From positions 1 through 8,402 of the forward strand of contig CALCUV010000074.1 of the NCBI GenBank assembly GCA_937906765.1: a DNA stretch of 8,402 nucleotides. The letters are read 5' to 3'. This document shows, one piece after another, positions 6,586-8,402 of this stretch (position 1 is the stretch's first letter; each line of letters starts with the position of its first letter). The notes under the pieces were generated by a model. The model made no database searches. It saw only the letters and a program-made list of their open reading frames with translations, and had not been told where the DNA came from. The DNA is from an uncultured Prevotella sp. GTDB taxonomy: Bacteria; Bacteroidota; Bacteroidia; Bacteroidales; Bacteroidaceae. A program made the position numbers and the translations under genes.

Positions 6586-7494
6586 TCATTTTCCTTTGTT
6601 GATAATGTAAATACCTCCCGCTGCCAATACAACAGCTATAGCATACTTGGCATAGAAAGGTTCGTCTAAGCATAGGCAAGAGGTAAGCGCACCCACAACA
6701 GGAATTAGCGAATTGTAAATGGCTATCTTTCCGATGGGATTGTGACGCAACAGGTTGTTATAGAGTGCAAATCCTAAGGCGGAAATAATAGTCAGTAATA
6801 ATAATATAATTAATCCCCAAAGTGTAACAGTCGGAAGTGTGCCTCCTAAGTAAAGTCCGATAAGTATGAGCATTCCCCCTCCCAATCCGAGACTATAACC
6901 AGTACCAACAAAAATGTCAATGCGTTTACAGACTCCTCGTGTCATCAGACTTGCAAATGCAGAACAAAGTGCATTGAGCACAATCATTCCATCACCTAGA
7001 AATGAGAAATCTGACGTTTGAGCACTGCCCAGATTCAGCATTAAAATTCCCACAAAACCTAATAAGCACCCTAATATTTTGCGTTTTGTCAGTTTGTCAC
7101 TAGGAAATATTGCGCAAGCTAATAGTACCAACACGAATACGCCTAACGAATTGAGAATAGCTGCACGTGCACCGTCACTATGTGAGAGGCCTATGTAGAA
7201 GAAGGCATAATGAAAAGTTGTATTCAACAAAGTGAAAATAAGGAGGTAACTCCAACTATGCGAACCATGTGTGCGAAAACTGCGTTTAGTTGCACGTGCG
7301 ATGGCGAGTAGAATAACTCCTGATAGAAAAAATCGAAGTCCAGCAAAGAGTATTTTGCTACCCGTCATATCGGGGAGAATCTGAAATTCTTCAAATCCCA
7401 ATTTTATCAATGGATAGGCCCATCCCCATGAAATAGCGGCAGTAAGTGCAAACACCGATACCCATAAGGGGCGTGTAAAAATATTTTGTTGCAT
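6586..7494 (-). CDS. EamA/DMT-family permease
   Basis: An inner-membrane transporter of the drug/metabolite transporter superfamily, with two tandem EamA domains of five helices each (about 12-154 and 165-298). The opening FALTAAISWGWAYPLIK (15-31) is the usual first helix, where many members have a WG pair. GLSHSDGARAAILNSLGVFVLVL (102-124) closes in on the domain-one core. GFALYNNLLRHNPIGKIAIYNSLIPVVGAL (241-270) followed by E278 is the typical end of the second domain. The length of 302 residues is normal. Family members export amino acids, purines or other metabolites; the substrate is not readable here. The stop lies 100 nt before the LysE-family start, and a separate promoter in that gap suggests the two are not strictly co-transcribed. 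Confidence 0.87.
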   Translation of the reverse strand: MQQNIFTRPLWVSVFALTAAISWGWAYPLIKLGFEEFQILPDMTGSKILFAGLRFFLSGVILLAIARATKRSFRTHGSHSWSYLLIFTLLNTTFHYAFFYIGLSHSDGARAAILNSLGVFVLVLLACAIFPSDKLTKRKILGCLLGFVGILMLNLGSAQTSDFSFLGDGMIVLNALCSAFASLMTRGVCKRIDIFVGTGYSLGLGGGMLILIGLYLGGTLPTVTLWGLIILLLLTIISALGFALYNNLLRHNPIGKIAIYNSLIPVVGALTSCLCLDEPFYAKYAIAVVLAAGGIYIINKGK

Positions 7495-7504
7495 CTTATT
7501 GAGT

Positions 7505-7531
7505 TGCGTTTCTCTTGCGAAATGCGTTTCT
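7505..7531. repeat. 9-bp direct repeat before the DMT start
   Basis: TGCGTTTCT occurs at 7505-7513 and 7523-7531 on the + strand, 18 bp apart and 11-37 nt upstream of the DMT start codon. This spacing and position would suit a pair of regulator half-sites. No regulator is named by the sequence. Confidence 0.45.
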
Positions 7532-7561
7532 TGATGATATAGTTGCTATTACTCCGTTACT

Positions 7562-7588
7562 TACTATATTTTATGCATACTATATTTT
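7562..7588. repeat. 11-bp direct repeat TACTATATTTT
   Basis: TACTATATTTT is present at 7562-7572 and 7578-7588, a 16-bp period, with ATGCA between the copies. It lies about 70-95 nt upstream of the DMT start in very AT-rich DNA, where short repeats also occur by chance. Confidence 0.5.
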
Positions 7589-7644
7589 GTGTTGATTTTT
7601 ATTCAAATGATTCAATTTGAAAATAAATCTAATATAGAAATAAT

Positions 7645-7699
7645 TAACTCACTAACAATTTAAACTAAGTCTTAAATAATTTAAAATCTTTGTGAGTTA
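7645..7699 (-). terminator. Candidate hairpin terminator after the mannosidase gene
   Basis: TAACTCAC at 7645-7652 pairs perfectly with 7692-7699, and inside it TTTAAA at 7659-7664 pairs with 7680-7685. These are separated by a symmetric 6-by-6 internal loop and closed by a 15-nt loop. In the minus-strand transcript it starts 45 nt after the GH92 stop. It is AT-rich and followed by only a loose set of T residues, so it is a weak intrinsic terminator candidate. Confidence 0.35.
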
Positions 7700-7744
7700 G
7701 TTTTATGCATATCTTTAGCAAGCAAATATCATTTGTTACAGTTA

Positions 7745-8402
7745 TCATTCCTCTTCCCATTGGAAGGTAAGCGTTCCGCCCTTGATGATGTCAGCATGGG
7801 AAATGTTGGGCACGGAGAGGGGCGCTCCATTCAGCAAAATGCGTGGGCTAGGATTGGCGTTGGCGGGGCGAATTGGACATTCGATGGTGAATGTTCCTCC
7901 TGGGACTTTAAGCGTGGCGCGCTCGAACAGGGGTTGCGAAATCCAGTAACGCCCACTGGCGGGTTCTACCTGGTAGAGACCAAGAGAGGCAAGCACGTAC
8001 CACGCTGACATTTGCCCGACATCTTCGTTACCGCAAAGTCCGTCTGGGGTGTCATCATAGAGCGTGTTCAACACGTGATGCACCATTTCAGAGGTGCGCT
8101 CGGGATGTCCTAACATGGCATAGAGGTAGAGGATGTGGTGAGAGGGTTCGTTGCCGTGAGCATATTGACCGATGAGACCGGTGATGTCCGACTGTACGCG
8201 GCCTGTCATTTCTGAAGAAGAATTGAAGAGTTCGTTGAGTTTTCTGTCGTAAGCCTTAAATCCGCCCATCATCTCAATGTGAGTATTGATATCTTGAGGA
8301 GCGAAGAAATTATATTGCCATGTGTTAGCCTCTGTTAGCATGAAATTGACTTGCGTAGGATCAAAAGGAGTTACGAAACAGCCATTTCTCTTTCCTCTGA
8401 AG
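7745..8402 (-). CDS. GH92 alpha-mannosidase, C-terminal part (5' end outside window)
   Basis: The reading frame is open to the right edge, so the Met at 8341 is internal; about 219 of the usual ~750 residues are present. GH92 enzymes are calcium-dependent exo-alpha-mannosidases that trim N-glycan or other mannosides, usually exported to the periplasm or cell surface. The visible catalytic (alpha/alpha)6-barrel segments are CFVTPFDP (codons from 8380 to 8357), TEANTWQYNFFAPQD (8335-8291), GNEPSHHILYLYAMLG, and GLCGNEDVGQMSAWYVLASLGLYQVEP, all characteristic of the family. The last of these carries GNED where many members have GNDD, leaving an acidic pair. The closing domain (GGTFTIECP, then ILLNGAPLSVPNISHADIIKGGTLTFQW) is the normal C-terminus, so the 3' end is intact. 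The linkage specificity and signal peptide lie in the missing part. Confidence 0.92.
   Translation of the reverse strand, partial: FRGKRNGCFVTPFDPTQVNFMLTEANTWQYNFFAPQDINTHIEMMGGFKAYDRKLNELFNSSSEMTGRVQSDITGLIGQYAHGNEPSHHILYLYAMLGHPERTSEMVHHVLNTLYDDTPDGLCGNEDVGQMSAWYVLASLGLYQVEPASGRYWISQPLFERATLKVPGGTFTIECPIRPANANPSPRILLNGAPLSVPNISHADIIKGGTLTFQWEEE

Larger units (their letters stand above)
7495..7744. other. AT-rich intergenic region with hairpin and short repeats
   Basis: This 250-nt gap separates the mannosidase stop from the DMT start. I see no gene in it. It holds an imperfect hairpin next to the mannosidase (7645-7699), two copies of an 11-mer (7562-7572, 7578-7588) and two copies of a 9-mer just before the DMT start (7505-7513, 7523-7531). 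No clean TAnnTTTG box is present on the minus strand, so the DMT promoter is not located. Confidence 0.7.

Noticed and set aside
7733..8008. Plus-strand open frame of 91 codons opposite the mannosidase
   Set aside because: It overlaps the conserved GH92 C-terminal domain on the other strand and has no recognisable content.
8339..8341. Start codon of the mannosidase fragment at 8341
   Set aside because: The frame continues without a stop to the window edge and the upstream residues (GCFVTPFDP) belong to the GH92 core, so this Met is internal.

Overview
All the genes I can support in this window lie on the minus strand, so transcription runs from high to low coordinates. The gene set points to a Bacteroidales member of the Bacteroidota, probably Prevotella-like: a TonB-dependent receptor with an N-terminal carboxypeptidase-regulatory-like domain, a BatE-type protein, a GH92 glycosidase, no Shine-Dalgarno sequences before the start codons, and a TAnnTTTG-type promoter before one gene. 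The genus is an inference.

In transcription order the layout is: (1) the C-terminal ~219 residues of a GH92 alpha-mannosidase entering from the right edge (8402-7745); (2) a 250-nt AT-rich gap with a long imperfect hairpin and short direct repeats; (3) an EamA/DMT permease (7494-6586); (4) a 100-nt gap with a good Bacteroidetes-type promoter directly before (5) a LysE/RhtB-family exporter (6485-5799); (6) a 237-nt gap holding an unusual repeat array; (7) a BatE-like TPR/SH3 membrane protein (5561-4797); (8) a PAP2 phosphatase (4776-4102); (9) a TonB-dependent receptor with no SusD partner (4032-1636); (10) an acyltransferase-3 membrane protein (1585-515); (11) an IspD/TarI-type cytidylyltransferase whose frame stops after 157 codons (487-14), well short of the family length.

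Genes 7 to 11 are separated by only 20 to 69 nt and may form one transcription unit concerned with the cell envelope: lipid-phosphate dephosphorylation, outer-membrane uptake, acyl decoration and CDP-polyol or isoprenoid-type chemistry. This grouping is inferred from spacing and strand only. The two permeases and the mannosidase appear to be separate units.

The least ordinary part is 5576-5773, between the LysE-family gene and batE. It is a mosaic of 18 heptamers (consensus GDTKAAS when read in one orientation) in three blocks. Two copies of a 36-nt element (32/36 identical) separate the blocks, with exactly 35 nt between the copies. The first block runs to within 14 nt of the batE start codon, and the heptamers flip orientation between blocks, creating a perfect 20-bp inverted repeat around the first 36-nt element. 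I do not recognise this element.
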